DNA of 64,000 nucleotides from Erwinia sp. SLM-02 (GCF_037450285.1 NZ_JAQISN010000002.1:310001-374000); one strand, 5' to 3'. Numbered from the stretch's first letter, positions 50,571-60,408 are shown. Program-made: numbers and translations. Notes: generated from the letters alone by a model not told the origin.

Positions 50571-52262
50571 GTGGCGCCGTCTTTTTATAAGATTCATTTC
50601 CTGACAGTCTTATTGATGTTTTTTTCGGGGGGTACATTTTCAGCCAATCCGGTGAGGGATATACAGCAGCAGAACGTTAATCAACAGGAACAGCAAAAGG
50701 CGTTACAGAATCAGCTGGATACTGCGGGTAAGGACGTTCGCTCCGAGCCTGCGCCTGATGTTTATAAAGGGCTAATTTATCTCGACACGCCAGACTGTTT
50801 AAAAATTGACAGCGTAAGCGTTGATAAAGACGATGCGGTTCCCCACTGGATCCCTCTGCAGCGGATAGCCAACCGGGCAACAGGCCACTGTATGAATGCG
50901 CATAATATCAAAACCGTGGCCATCATTTTACAAAACAAGCTTATTGCATCAGGGTATATTACCTCACGCACAGCGCTGCCGGAGCAAAATGTCAAAGAGG
51001 GCCATTTAATTATCAAGGTGGTTTCAGGCCTGATTGGGAACATTATTCTGGAGGACGGCTCGAATAAATATGTGCATATCGCCAATACGTTCCCAACGAA
51101 AAAAGGAAACATCCTCGATCTACGCGATCTTGAGCAGGGGCTGGAAAATATGCAGGGCATTCCGACTACGGATGTGCATATTAATCTCCTCCCCTCTTCT
51201 GAAGCCGGGAAAAGCGATGTGATTATTGACCGCTCGCAGGAATCATATTGGCGCGTGGCGGGCTGGACCGATGACTCTGGCAGTAGAAGCACCGGGCGCT
51301 ATCAGGCGGGGGTGGCGCTCTATCTTGATAATCCAACGTCACTGAGCGACCTTTTTTATATCTCGGCGTCACACGATCTGCAGAACAGCCACAAATTCGC
51401 GAGTGAAAGCCGATCGTTTAATTACAGCGTTCCCTACGGATACTGGTCTTTTAACCTTTATGCCAGCCAGAATAAGTATCATCAGGCGCTGGTCGGTAAC
51501 TTCTCGAAATATCAGTATCGTGGAAATAACAAGATTGTCATTGGAAAAGTCAGCCGCGTCCTCCATCGCGGTGCTCAGCAGAAAACCCTGTTCAGCACCC
51601 AGGTGATCAAGCGTGATGCGCATTACCACATCGGCGACACGGAGATGGATTTACAGAAAATAAATGTGACCAATCTGCGTTTTGACCTGGCTCACCGACA
51701 CTACATAAACAGCATCGTGTTTGATGCCGACGTGAGTTTCCAGCGAAATGTACGCTGGCTCGGGAGTGAGAAGACGGCGAGTGCTAAATCCGGAGATGCC
51801 AGCAATATAAGCAGGATCGTAACGCTGGATTTACAGGCCGTGGTTCCTTTTGAGCTGGCAGGAATGACAATGAGCTGGCAGCCACACTATTACCAGCAGT
51901 ATAGCCCGGATGAGCTGATTACACAGGACCAGTTCAATATAGGTAATCGCTGGAGCGTTCGTGGTTTTAACGGTGAAAACACGATTATGGGCGATCGCGG
52001 CTGGTATTTAAGTAATTCAATCAATATTGATATGCCTCAGTCATGGAATAATCAATTTTATATCGGCGTTGACTACGGGAGAGTTTCACATATTAATCAG
52101 GAATGGGTTACCGGAAAATCGATTACCGGCGGCACGGTAGGGTTGCGAGGAGTGCAGTGGAGAACCGGGTACGACATCTTTGCCGGAACGCCTTTTTCGA
52201 AGCCCGATGGATTAATTACGGATCGCCTTACGTTAGGATTTAACCTGCAGTGGATGTATTAG
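50571..52262 (+). CDS. Two-partner secretion outer-membrane transporter (TpsB, ShlB/FhaC family)
   Basis: The 563-residue protein starts at GTG with GGAG 8 nt upstream and has a signal peptide (FLTVLLMFFSGGTFSA). An N-terminal plug-type helix rich in Gln (IQQQNVNQQEQQKALQNQL) follows. Two POTRA domains cover about 70-210 (ALPEQNVKEGHLIIKVVSG, LDLRDLEQGLENMQG). A 16-strand barrel is last, with the conserved L6-loop VRGFNGENTIMGDRGWYLSN (the VRGY/F tip) and a terminal aromatic residue (LGFNLQWMY). It exports the TpsA proteins encoded just downstream. Confidence 0.93.
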   Translation: MAPSFYKIHFLTVLLMFFSGGTFSANPVRDIQQQNVNQQEQQKALQNQLDTAGKDVRSEPAPDVYKGLIYLDTPDCLKIDSVSVDKDDAVPHWIPLQRIANRATGHCMNAHNIKTVAIILQNKLIASGYITSRTALPEQNVKEGHLIIKVVSGLIGNIILEDGSNKYVHIANTFPTKKGNILDLRDLEQGLENMQGIPTTDVHINLLPSSEAGKSDVIIDRSQESYWRVAGWTDDSGSRSTGRYQAGVALYLDNPTSLSDLFYISASHDLQNSHKFASESRSFNYSVPYGYWSFNLYASQNKYHQALVGNFSKYQYRGNNKIVIGKVSRVLHRGAQQKTLFSTQVIKRDAHYHIGDTEMDLQKINVTNLRFDLAHRHYINSIVFDADVSFQRNVRWLGSEKTASAKSGDASNISRIVTLDLQAVVPFELAGMTMSWQPHYYQQYSPDELITQDQFNIGNRWSVRGFNGENTIMGDRGWYLSNSINIDMPQSWNNQFYIGVDYGRVSHINQEWVTGKSITGGTVGLRGVQWRTGYDIFAGTPFSKPDGLITDRLTLGFNLQWMY

Positions 52263-52361
52263 CGAACGGTAACCCGACCGTGCAGGAACTGAAGAACACC
52301 TGACTTTCAAAAAAATAACACCGTTGTACTTTTCAGCTCATTTAAAAAACAAGGATCAGTT

Positions 52362-54236
52362 ATGTTATCAGTTAAGATCGTCCATTACGGATACAGAAAC
52401 AGAAAAATAGCGAAGTTTTTCAAAGTCGCGCCGGTTTGTCTTATGACATGGGTAACGTTGGGCGGTTTGTTTTCATCGGAGGCGGCCGTTATTGCCGACC
52501 CGGCGATGGCAAATCAGCCGGGAATTCATGCTAATGCAACTGGCCCAACAATTGTTGATATTAACGCCGCAGCTCAAAATGGGATTTCACATAACCAATT
52601 TACGGAATTCAACGTTAACAAAAACGGTCTGATACTGAATAATAGCGTTGGCGACGCGACAACGACCCTGGGTGGAAAAATAGCGGGGAACAGTAACCTG
52701 TCTAATGGCTCTGCTAATATCATTATCAATGAAGTTGTCTCAAAAAACATGACACAACTTAATGGCATGATTGAAGTTGCGGGAAAAAAAGCGAAGGTCA
52801 TTATTGCCAGCCCATCGGGTATCACCTGTGATGGCTGCGGATTTATTAATGCTGAACGCGGTATCCTGACTACCGGAAAATTCGATGCCACAGACGAGCC
52901 GAAGTTCAGCGTTTCAGAAGGAAGCATTCTCCTGAAAGGTGACGGTTTACAGGATTCCTCTGATTACACGGCACTGATCGCGCAAACCATCAGCGTGGTG
53001 GCGGAAGAAAACTCAGCGAATGACCTGACACTCATGGCTGGCGATCGTTCAGACGTCATTGACGTTGATGGTGTGCTGCAACGCGTGGCTTCCGGTGATG
53101 AGAGCACAAGCCTGGTGGGCATTGATGTTGCTAAACTTGGCGGCATGTATGCCGATAAAATCACCCTGGTCGCGGGTCAAAAAGGGGTGTCGATAAAAAA
53201 CAGCGGCATTATCTCCGCAGATACCGATCTGGTGATCCAAAATAATGGGGCTATCAGGAACACAGGGGAAATATCCAGCGGGAACAATATGATTATCGAA
53301 GCTGATGATATAAACAACCGCAGAGGTACCCTGACGGCGGGGGGGAACTTCACATCTCATTCAACAAGGTTTGAAAACAAATCGGGCCAGATCCTTGCTG
53401 AAGGAGCCACCGATATTACAGCCAGCGCCAGTCTGAATAACTATCACGGCACTCTCTCTGCCGCAGAGATAAACATTAAGGCAGGATCGATCAACAATGC
53501 CGGGAAAGGCAAAAACAGGACTTCACTTTCGGATAAAAAGAGCGAAATCGTTGCTAAACAAGGTGATGTAACGATCGTGTCTGAACGAGAAATGATGCTC
53601 GGCGATGGCGGAGCGCAAATCGCGGCTGCCCAGGGGACCGTTTCCCTGTCTGCCGGTGAGGGTCTGGATATTCACGCCACTGAAATCAATGCGAAAAATA
53701 TCATCATTAACGCCGCATATGCTGACAGTCCAACGGTTAACGGGCTGGATGGAACCCTTATCAAAGCTGAAAATGACGTCAATATGACGCTGGGTTCACT
53801 TGCAGCAATCACCTCAGATTCCGTCATCAGCGCTGGAAATGATGTGAATATGAACATTAATTCTCAGGGTGACGCGTTCAGAAACCTGAATAATTTAGGC
53901 ACCCTTTCTGCCGGAAATGATTTGACGTTTAAAAGCGCCGGCGTATTTTCAAACTATGGTGACGTGAAAGCTGGAAAAACAGCAAATATCACCAGCGGTG
54001 ATTTTATTAATTTTTCAAACGTTAGTGGTAATCTGATCGGCATTAGCTCATCCAGAGGATTTAACAACCGGGAAAGTGGTCTGATCTCGAGTAAAACGGG
54101 AATAACCCTCAGTGCAAAATCGCTGTTCAGAAACAGCGGTTCAATTTCCTCTGTTAATGGCACTAAAGTTTTTAGTAACTTCTATCGAAATGATGGAAAA
54201 ATCACAGGCAAGGTAGACGTCCTCCCTAACAATTAA
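52362..54236 (+). CDS. Short TpsA exoprotein 1 (filamentous haemagglutinin N-terminal domain)
   Basis: The 624-residue protein has a long signal peptide (about 43 residues, with FFKVAPVCLMTWVTLGGLFSSEA). A TPS secretion domain covers about residues 50-290. It contains NGISHNQFTEFNVNKNGLIL, the SPSG variant of the NPNG motif followed by CDGCGFIN, and GIDVAKLGGMYADKITLVAG. The rest is beta-helix-like repeats. There is no C-terminal toxin, VENN motif or immunity gene. At 620 residues it is far shorter than typical FHA or CdiA proteins (1,500-4,000). AAGGAT precedes the ATG. It lies 100 nt after tpsB. Confidence 0.9.
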   Translation: MLSVKIVHYGYRNRKIAKFFKVAPVCLMTWVTLGGLFSSEAAVIADPAMANQPGIHANATGPTIVDINAAAQNGISHNQFTEFNVNKNGLILNNSVGDATTTLGGKIAGNSNLSNGSANIIINEVVSKNMTQLNGMIEVAGKKAKVIIASPSGITCDGCGFINAERGILTTGKFDATDEPKFSVSEGSILLKGDGLQDSSDYTALIAQTISVVAEENSANDLTLMAGDRSDVIDVDGVLQRVASGDESTSLVGIDVAKLGGMYADKITLVAGQKGVSIKNSGIISADTDLVIQNNGAIRNTGEISSGNNMIIEADDINNRRGTLTAGGNFTSHSTRFENKSGQILAEGATDITASASLNNYHGTLSAAEINIKAGSINNAGKGKNRTSLSDKKSEIVAKQGDVTIVSEREMMLGDGGAQIAAAQGTVSLSAGEGLDIHATEINAKNIIINAAYADSPTVNGLDGTLIKAENDVNMTLGSLAAITSDSVISAGNDVNMNINSQGDAFRNLNNLGTLSAGNDLTFKSAGVFSNYGDVKAGKTANITSGDFINFSNVSGNLIGISSSRGFNNRESGLISSKTGITLSAKSLFRNSGSISSVNGTKVFSNFYRNDGKITGKVDVLPNN

Positions 54237-54242
54237 TATTGT

Positions 54243-54276
54243 ACTCCTCACGCTTTGGCGTGAGGAGTTAACTTTA
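54243..54276 (+). terminator. Terminator after tpsA1
   Basis: ACTCCTCACGC (54243-54253) and GCGTGAGGAGT (54258-54268) form a perfect 11-bp stem with a TTTG loop, 6 nt after the stop. The T-tract is modest (TAACTTT). Confidence 0.75.
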
Positions 54277-54481
54277 TGAAAAGAACCCTTCCGACATAAT
54301 GTCTTATTTTTTAATGACAGGATCATTCAACTTTATATATACAGCAAGAAAACAAACCAATAAATATTACACCAACCATTATAATATTAGATAAATTACT
54401 ATATATGTAATAATTAAAATAACTAGAATTAGCATCAGGCACTTATTCAGGTGCCCATTCTAAAAGATATGGAGATTGACA

Positions 54482-56344
54482 ATGAGCAACGGAAAATCAT
54501 CAAAAAAATTCAAGACCACGACAGTTTGCCTGATGACCTGGCTGGCAATGGGATACATTGCCTCAGCACAGGCAGCTGTAGTGGTAGATATTACACAGGC
54601 AGAAAAACCCTGGGTAAAAGCCAATTCTAACGGCTCTGTAACGGTTAATATTAATTCAGCATCACCTTCCGGGATTTCACATAATAAATTCACTCAGTTT
54701 GATGTAACGAAACAGGGTGTTGTGCTGAATAATAACACAGTGAACTCGACCACTCAGTTAGCGGGACAGGTCGCGGGAAACAGTAAGCTCAGCGGGGGGA
54801 AAGCAAGCCTGATTATCAATGAGGTCACATCGCGTAACCCAAGCCTGCTCAACGGGCAAATTGAAGTGGCAGGGCAAAAAGCAGATGTGATTGTTGCCAA
54901 CCCTTCAGGAGTGACCTGTAGCGGCTGCGGTTTCATCAATACCGGCCGCGGCACGTTAACTACCGGCACGCCGAACGTTAGCAACGGTAAGCTGACCGGA
55001 ATTAACGTTCAGAAAGGAAGGATAGTTATCACGGGTCTGGGAATGAAAGATGCTTCTGATTACACCACATTACTTGCAAACGTAATAAATGTGAATGGAA
55101 AAATCAATGCAAATGAAATACAAGTCATGACCGGTGTAAATAGCAATATCGTTACCTCCGGAAAAAACCTGGTCAATATTGGTTATACCGGAAATACAAC
55201 CTCAGAATTAGGTCTTGATGTGGCCGCATTAGGGGGCATGTACGCAAATAAAATCACCCTGATCGCTACTAACAACGCTGATATTTTTAATAACAAAGGG
55301 ATAATTTCTTCAAATACCGATCTCGAGATTAGCTCTCAGGGTTACATTATGAATAACTCGGGCACGCTGGAATCCAAGAAAGGGAAAATGAGTCTTAATG
55401 GCAACAGCATAGGAAACTCAAATGGGAAAATATTCTCGGGTGATAGTATCGATATTGTTGCTGGAGATTCACTTTATAATAAAAAAGGCCGGATTGACTC
55501 CCAAAAACTGGTCGCAGTCAATGCAACAAGAGTAGACAACGAGGGTGGCTACATAACCGGCGATGAGGTCAGCATCGTTTCAGGCAGCCTGGTTAACACT
55601 AACAGCAAAATTTACAGTGATAATCCTAAATCACAACTCGAAGGGGGCATCCATGCTGCAAAAGACGTCAGTATCAATACTAATGGATTGCTCAATAACT
55701 CAGCGGGTTGGGTAAACACCGATACAGGAAGTATATCTCTGGTATCGAACTCCGATCTCGTTTTAAACTATGCCCGAATTAACGCAAAAAAAGATATTTT
55801 AGTCTCATCGAATACGCTTGATTTTCCAGCAACCAGTAAACCCGATCCGATTGATGCCCACTTGAAGGCAGGGAATGATATTAACTTTAACGTCGGCAAT
55901 CTCGGTAAGTTTGATAGTACCACCGTGCTGAATGCCGATCATGATATTAATTTTAACAGTCTTGACGGCCTGAATACCGGGACGTTCCTGAACTATGCGA
56001 CGCTGATTGCAAGTAATAATATTACCTACAATCATGGAGACGTCGTCAATTACGGTAAAATTATTGCGGGCAATGAAATCAATATAAAAACTGAAAAACT
56101 TTTAAACCACAACACCATTTCTGGTTATGGTGACGTAAAAATTAGCGCGACAAATTCCATCTTCAATGATTATAACGGTGATATTATTTCATTTAAAAAA
56201 CTCACACTTAACGGACCAACCATCAATAATTATCGTGGGAAATTAACCGGACAAAAAGGCATTGACATTTACGCCAGATCGTTCAGCAACAGCGGTTCCG
56301 CATTCGGGGAATTGAATAAATACGACTTCAAACCGAATATGTAA
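54482..56344 (+). CDS. Short TpsA exoprotein 2
   Basis: This is a 620-residue paralogue of the first exoprotein. The signal segment is TTVCLMTWLAMGYIASAQA. The TPS domain has SPSGISHNKFTQFDV, NPSGVTCSGCGFIN and LGLDVAALGGMYANKITLIA. Repeated beta-helix segments follow, such as NTDLEISSQGYIMNNSGTLES. No toxin domain is present and the protein ends abruptly in a charged tail. The ATG at 54482 has GGAG 7 nt before it; a TTG 6 nt earlier is rejected. Terminators lie on both sides and 245 nt of AT-rich DNA precedes it, so it is probably transcribed on its own. Confidence 0.9.
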   Translation: MSNGKSSKKFKTTTVCLMTWLAMGYIASAQAAVVVDITQAEKPWVKANSNGSVTVNINSASPSGISHNKFTQFDVTKQGVVLNNNTVNSTTQLAGQVAGNSKLSGGKASLIINEVTSRNPSLLNGQIEVAGQKADVIVANPSGVTCSGCGFINTGRGTLTTGTPNVSNGKLTGINVQKGRIVITGLGMKDASDYTTLLANVINVNGKINANEIQVMTGVNSNIVTSGKNLVNIGYTGNTTSELGLDVAALGGMYANKITLIATNNADIFNNKGIISSNTDLEISSQGYIMNNSGTLESKKGKMSLNGNSIGNSNGKIFSGDSIDIVAGDSLYNKKGRIDSQKLVAVNATRVDNEGGYITGDEVSIVSGSLVNTNSKIYSDNPKSQLEGGIHAAKDVSINTNGLLNNSAGWVNTDTGSISLVSNSDLVLNYARINAKKDILVSSNTLDFPATSKPDPIDAHLKAGNDINFNVGNLGKFDSTTVLNADHDINFNSLDGLNTGTFLNYATLIASNNITYNHGDVVNYGKIIAGNEINIKTEKLLNHNTISGYGDVKISATNSIFNDYNGDIISFKKLTLNGPTINNYRGKLTGQKGIDIYARSFSNSGSAFGELNKYDFKPNM

Positions 56345-56356
56345 TTAGCACCAAAT

Positions 56357-56382
56357 AAAAACCCGCCCAGCAGCGGGTTTTT
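56357..56382 (+). terminator. Terminator after tpsA2
   Basis: AAAAACCCGC (56357-56366) pairs with GCGGGTTTTT (56373-56382) around a CCAGCA loop, 12 nt after the stop. The T run makes this a strong rho-independent terminator. Confidence 0.92.
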
Positions 56383-56480
56383 ATTTATTAAAAAACAAAT
56401 AGATTACTATTCTTATATAAAAGAAGACATCATAAAATAGTACGTATCAAAAAACACCCCACCATTAATAAGGAAGACTC

Positions 56481-58349
56481 ATGAGCCGGATAAACTCATC
56501 ATACGGATATAGAAAAACAACCAGTATAAATAAAATATTTCGCATAGCGCCTTTATGCTTAATGACAGGGTTAGCCCTGGGGTACATCGCAACGGCCAAC
56601 GCTGAAATCATCTTGTCACCTAATCAAAATGGCAATCCGACAGTCAATAAAAATCCTAACGATTCTATTACGATAAACATCAACGCGGCATCACCCTCTG
56701 GAATATCCCATAATAAATTCACTCAGTTCGATGTCAATAATAGCGGCGTAATCCTTAACAATAACGCAACTGAAAGTACGACCGCCCTTGCTGGAAAAGT
56801 TGCTGGAAATAGCAACATGGCGAAAGGACCAGCGTCACTTATCATTAATGAAGTCATTTCAAATAATTCCAGTCAGTTAAACGGCCTGATTGAAGTCGCA
56901 GGAAAAAAATCTGATGTTATTATTGCCAACCCTTCAGGAATAGCCTGCGATGGATGTGGTTTTATTAACACCTCTAAAAGTACCCTGACCACCGGTAAGA
57001 TAAAAATCCAGAATGATAAACTGGTCAGTATTAACGTTAAAAAAGGTGACATTACCATTTCCGGTAAAGGAATGGACGATAAAGCTGATTTCACCTCACT
57101 GCTGGCCAATACCGTCAAGGTGAGTGCGGATCTGCGCGCTAAAGATCTACACATCAACGTGGGTAAGTCTGGTTCCCGGGCTGGGAGTGAAAGTGGAACG
57201 GTGGGGCTTGATATCGCGACACTCGGCGGCATGTATGCCAATAAAATCACGCTGGTCATCGATCAGAGTGGCCCCGGCATTAGTAATAAAGGGTTGATAA
57301 CGGCTGATTCCGACCTGAGTATCTCCACCATGGGCAACATCGACAACAGCGGTAAGATAAGTACCACTAAGGGAGATGCGAGCATTTTTGCGGAGAATAT
57401 TGATAACGCTTCTGGCTCTGTCTCCGCGGCAGGCGACCTGTATATGATCGCCGCTGACGAACTCAGTAACAGCCAGGGTACGATTACCAGTGCGAAATCC
57501 ATCACCCTTAACGGCAGTACTTTAAATAACACCTCCGGGCTGATTCAGGGTGACTCGGTAAGCCTGGTCGCTAATCAGATAACGAATAAAGACAGTAAAA
57601 AATATGGCGATGTAGATGGGGAGGACGTTGTTCAGACCCTGAAAGCCGATAAACCGGCAGGGGGAATACTGGCTAAAGGCAATATCGGTATTAATGCATG
57701 GAGCCTGTTGAATAATGACGCCGGTATTATCCACTCTGAAAATGACTCGGTGTCTCTGGCCTCTCAGCAGGACATGAACCTGGATAATTCAGACATTTCG
57801 GCGAAAGATATTAATATTTATGCAGAAGGATTGTCAGGCAAGGTTTCCGGCATCAGCTCAGGCAAGCTTCTGGCCAAAAATGACATGGTTATCGAGGCGA
57901 GTACGCCCGGCCTGTTCGATACTGATACCTCCGTTGAAGCCGGTAACAACCTCACATTCGGCAGTAATGGAAGCCTGGACAGCATCCAGTTCACGAATGA
58001 GGGTAGCTTAAAAGCAGGAAAAAAATTCAGCTACGAGCGCAAAGGATCGTTTATTAACTCGGGAAACATCCAGTCCGGTAATGAACTGGTTGTTAAAGCC
58101 GATAACATCGAAAATCGCAATATCATCAACAGCGCCAAACAGGCAGTGTTCAAAGCCAGCGCTACGCTGACAAATACCAGCGGCAAAATTTCTGCCGATG
58201 AGAAGTTAATGATTAGCGCACCCGAGGTTTTGAATATCAAAGGTGAACTCGCATCAGCAAAGCCTATTGAGATCCAGAGTGATAAGTTTGAAAACACCGG
58301 AGAAGCCTCTGAGGTGACTCTTACCCCTTTCCAAACCCCCTATCAGTAA
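56481..58349 (+). CDS. Short TpsA exoprotein 3
   Basis: This is the third paralogue, 622 residues. It has signal segment FRIAPLCLMTGLALGYIATANA and a TPS domain with SPSGISHNKFTQFDVNNSGVIL, NPSGIACDGCGFIN and VGLDIATLGGMYANKITLV. It has its own GGAAG ribosome-binding site. All three products share the first ~290 residues most clearly and differ more in the beta-helix part, suggesting tandem duplication followed by divergence. No downstream immunity-like gene is present; mdaB follows after 218 nt. Confidence 0.9.
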   Translation: MSRINSSYGYRKTTSINKIFRIAPLCLMTGLALGYIATANAEIILSPNQNGNPTVNKNPNDSITININAASPSGISHNKFTQFDVNNSGVILNNNATESTTALAGKVAGNSNMAKGPASLIINEVISNNSSQLNGLIEVAGKKSDVIIANPSGIACDGCGFINTSKSTLTTGKIKIQNDKLVSINVKKGDITISGKGMDDKADFTSLLANTVKVSADLRAKDLHINVGKSGSRAGSESGTVGLDIATLGGMYANKITLVIDQSGPGISNKGLITADSDLSISTMGNIDNSGKISTTKGDASIFAENIDNASGSVSAAGDLYMIAADELSNSQGTITSAKSITLNGSTLNNTSGLIQGDSVSLVANQITNKDSKKYGDVDGEDVVQTLKADKPAGGILAKGNIGINAWSLLNNDAGIIHSENDSVSLASQQDMNLDNSDISAKDINIYAEGLSGKVSGISSGKLLAKNDMVIEASTPGLFDTDTSVEAGNNLTFGSNGSLDSIQFTNEGSLKAGKKFSYERKGSFINSGNIQSGNELVVKADNIENRNIINSAKQAVFKASATLTNTSGKISADEKLMISAPEVLNIKGELASAKPIEIQSDKFENTGEASEVTLTPFQTPYQ

Positions 58350-58567
58350 ACGTCAGCCTCTCCGTAGCCAAAGCCATCCGCTTTGAAGAGTAAACGTCTC
58401 CGGCTCCGCATATCAACGCGTGGGCCGGTTGACAGGTTTTGCCGCAATCCAGACGGGCATTTCCGGATTGTTGCCTGCCAGGCAAGAGTGTTGTGACCCA
58501 GGCCACATTTAACACCGCGATTTGCTGCTGTAGACTTGCGTCAACTTCACTGAATCAGGATTAAGTC

Positions 58568-59146
58568 ATGCATATTTTAATTATCGATGCCGGTAAAACC
58601 TTCGCGCACTCTAAGGGTGAACTGAACCATACTCTGACCGGTATCGCCGCCAGCTGGCTGCGCGATGCGGGTCATCACGTTGATGTCACGGTGGTGGATG
58701 ACGGATATGTGGTTGCTGACGAGATTGAAAAATATCTCGCTGCCGACACCATCATCTACCAGATGCCGGGTTGGTGGATGGGTGAGCCGTGGACGCTAAA
58801 AAAATACATTGATGAAGTGTTCACCGAAGGTCACGGCAAGCTGTACGCCAGCGACGGTCGTACGCGTTCAGACGCGGCAAAAAAATACGGATCCGGCGGC
58901 CTGCTGCAGGGTAAAAAATATATGCTGTCCCTGACGTGGAATGCCCCACTGCAGGCCTTTACCGACCCCGAGCAGTTCTTTGAAGGCGTTGGCGTTGACG
59001 GCGTTTATCTGCACTTCCATAAGGCCAATCAGTTCCTGGGCATGGAAGGCCTGCCAACCTTTATTTGTAATGATGTGATTAAGCAGCCTGATATTGCTGG
59101 AGAAATTTCACGTTATCGGACTCATCTGAGTACAATCTTTGCTTAA
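58568..59146 (+). CDS. mdaB: NADPH:quinone oxidoreductase MdaB
   Basis: The 192-residue flavodoxin-fold enzyme carries out two-electron reduction of quinones with NADPH. It opens MHILIIDAGKTFAHSKGELNHTL (phosphate-binding loop) and has the block YQMPGWWMGEPWTLKKYIDEVF, which forms the flavin site. It matches E. coli MdaB (193 aa) throughout. It is followed after 39 nt by ygiN, whose product acts on the resulting quinol. Confidence 0.96.
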   Translation: MHILIIDAGKTFAHSKGELNHTLTGIAASWLRDAGHHVDVTVVDDGYVVADEIEKYLAADTIIYQMPGWWMGEPWTLKKYIDEVFTEGHGKLYASDGRTRSDAAKKYGSGGLLQGKKYMLSLTWNAPLQAFTDPEQFFEGVGVDGVYLHFHKANQFLGMEGLPTFICNDVIKQPDIAGEISRYRTHLSTIFA

Positions 59147-59185
59147 CTTAGTCTGTCACCCAATTCATCGATCTGAGGAAGCGCT

Positions 59186-59491
59186 ATGTTGACCGTCGTT
59201 GCTGAAATTTGTATTAAACCGGGCCGTCGTGCCGCAGTGCTTGAGGCGATTGAACGGCTGATCCCGCTGGTGCTGCAGGAAGAAGGCTGCGGCAGCTATC
59301 AGGCGCTGATCGATCATAAAGCGCAGGTGCCCTGGAAACAGCACTCACCAGACTCGATTTTTATGGTGGAACACTGGGAATCCCTGCGCCATCTGGAACT
59401 GCATCAGCAGGCGGACCATATGGAAACCCACCGTGCGGTCATCAAGGATGACGTCGTTGACGTGAAGATCTTCGTGCTGGAACCTGCGTAA
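59186..59491 (+). CDS. ygiN: Quinol monooxygenase YgiN
   Basis: The 101-residue protein has the antibiotic-biosynthesis-monooxygenase (ABM) fold: MLTVVAEICIKPGRRAAVLEAIERLIP, EEGCGSYQAL and FMVEHWESLRHLELHQQADHM. With MdaB it is thought to run a quinone redox cycle. It is slightly shorter than E. coli YgiN (104 aa). AGGAAGCGC precedes the ATG. Confidence 0.94.
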   Translation: MLTVVAEICIKPGRRAAVLEAIERLIPLVLQEEGCGSYQALIDHKAQVPWKQHSPDSIFMVEHWESLRHLELHQQADHMETHRAVIKDDVVDVKIFVLEPA

Positions 59492-59508
59492 AAAAACCGG
59501 GGGGCGGC

Positions 59509-60408
59509 TTACAGCAAGTTTTTGCTGGCAAGCTGCTCGCTGAGGTAGTCCAGAAAACAGCTAATGCGCGCGGCCAGGGTGCTGTTACGGTAGTAAACCG
59601 CATTAACGGGATGCCGCATCTCACAGGTTTCCGCCGCCAGTACCGGCACCAGCTGCCCGCTTGCCGTGGCTTCCCGACAGAGGAAATCCGAAACGCGCAC
59701 GATCCCCTGCCCGTGCAGGGCAAGATGCAGCAGCGTTTCGCCGCTTGATGCCGCAACGGTGGGCTTGATCTGTAGCAGTTCACCATCGGCCTGACGAACT
59801 GGCCAGATATTGTGCTGATCCAGCTGGTTAAAGCCCAGCAGGCGGTGATGCGCCAAATCGGCCACGCTCTGCGGCGTGCCGTGCTTCGCCAGGTATGCCG
59901 GGCTGGCCATAATCCTTAACTTGCTGCTGCCCAGCGCGCGGGCGTGCATGGTCGAATCCCGCAGCTCGCCAATACGAATTGCAATGTCGGTCTGCTGCTC
60001 AAGCAAATCGATCACCACGTCATCGGTATTCAGTTCAAGCTCAATCAGCGGATAACGCTGCGCAAATCCGTCAATCAACGGCACGATGACGTGCAGCATA
60101 AACGGCGACGCGGCGTTAACCCTCAGCCTGCCGGACGGGATTTCTCGCCGCTGAGCGATCTGTTCTTCCGCCGCCTCCACCGAGGCGATAATTTGCCGGG
60201 CGTGCAGCAGGAAAATCTGCCCCTCTTCGGTCAGCGCAATACGGCGGGTCGTTCTGTGCAACAGCGTGGTTTGCAGTTTCTTTTCCAGCCGGCTCAGCGC
60301 CCGACTGATACCGGAAGTGGTCTGATTCAGCTGTTCGGCGGCGGCGGTGATCGAGCCACAGTCCACCACGACCACCCACGCACGCAGTTCTTCAAGGGTA
60401 ATTTTCAC
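59509..60408 (-). CDS. LysR-family regulator between ygiN and parE
   Basis: The 299-residue protein has the LysR helix-turn-helix (TLEELRAWVVVVDCGSITAAAEQLNQTTSGISRALSRLEKKL). An effector domain follows (GRLRVNAASPFMLHVIVPLIDGF, QQTDIAIRIGEL, GQGIVRVSDFLC), closest in style to the DsdC-unrelated YafC/YhjC-like aldehyde or quinone regulators. It is convergent with ygiN and not present at this point in E. coli K-12. A role in mdaB-ygiN control is possible but unsupported by any visible operator. Confidence 0.88.
   Translation of the reverse strand: MKITLEELRAWVVVVDCGSITAAAEQLNQTTSGISRALSRLEKKLQTTLLHRTTRRIALTEEGQIFLLHARQIIASVEAAEEQIAQRREIPSGRLRVNAASPFMLHVIVPLIDGFAQRYPLIELELNTDDVVIDLLEQQTDIAIRIGELRDSTMHARALGSSKLRIMASPAYLAKHGTPQSVADLAHHRLLGFNQLDQHNIWPVRQADGELLQIKPTVAASSGETLLHLALHGQGIVRVSDFLCREATASGQLVPVLAAETCEMRHPVNAVYYRNSTLAARISCFLDYLSEQLASKNLL

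Noticed and set aside
50571..58349. Contact-dependent inhibition (CdiBAI) locus
   Set aside because: The TpsA proteins are only about 620 residues, without VENN, a toxin domain or a following immunity gene.
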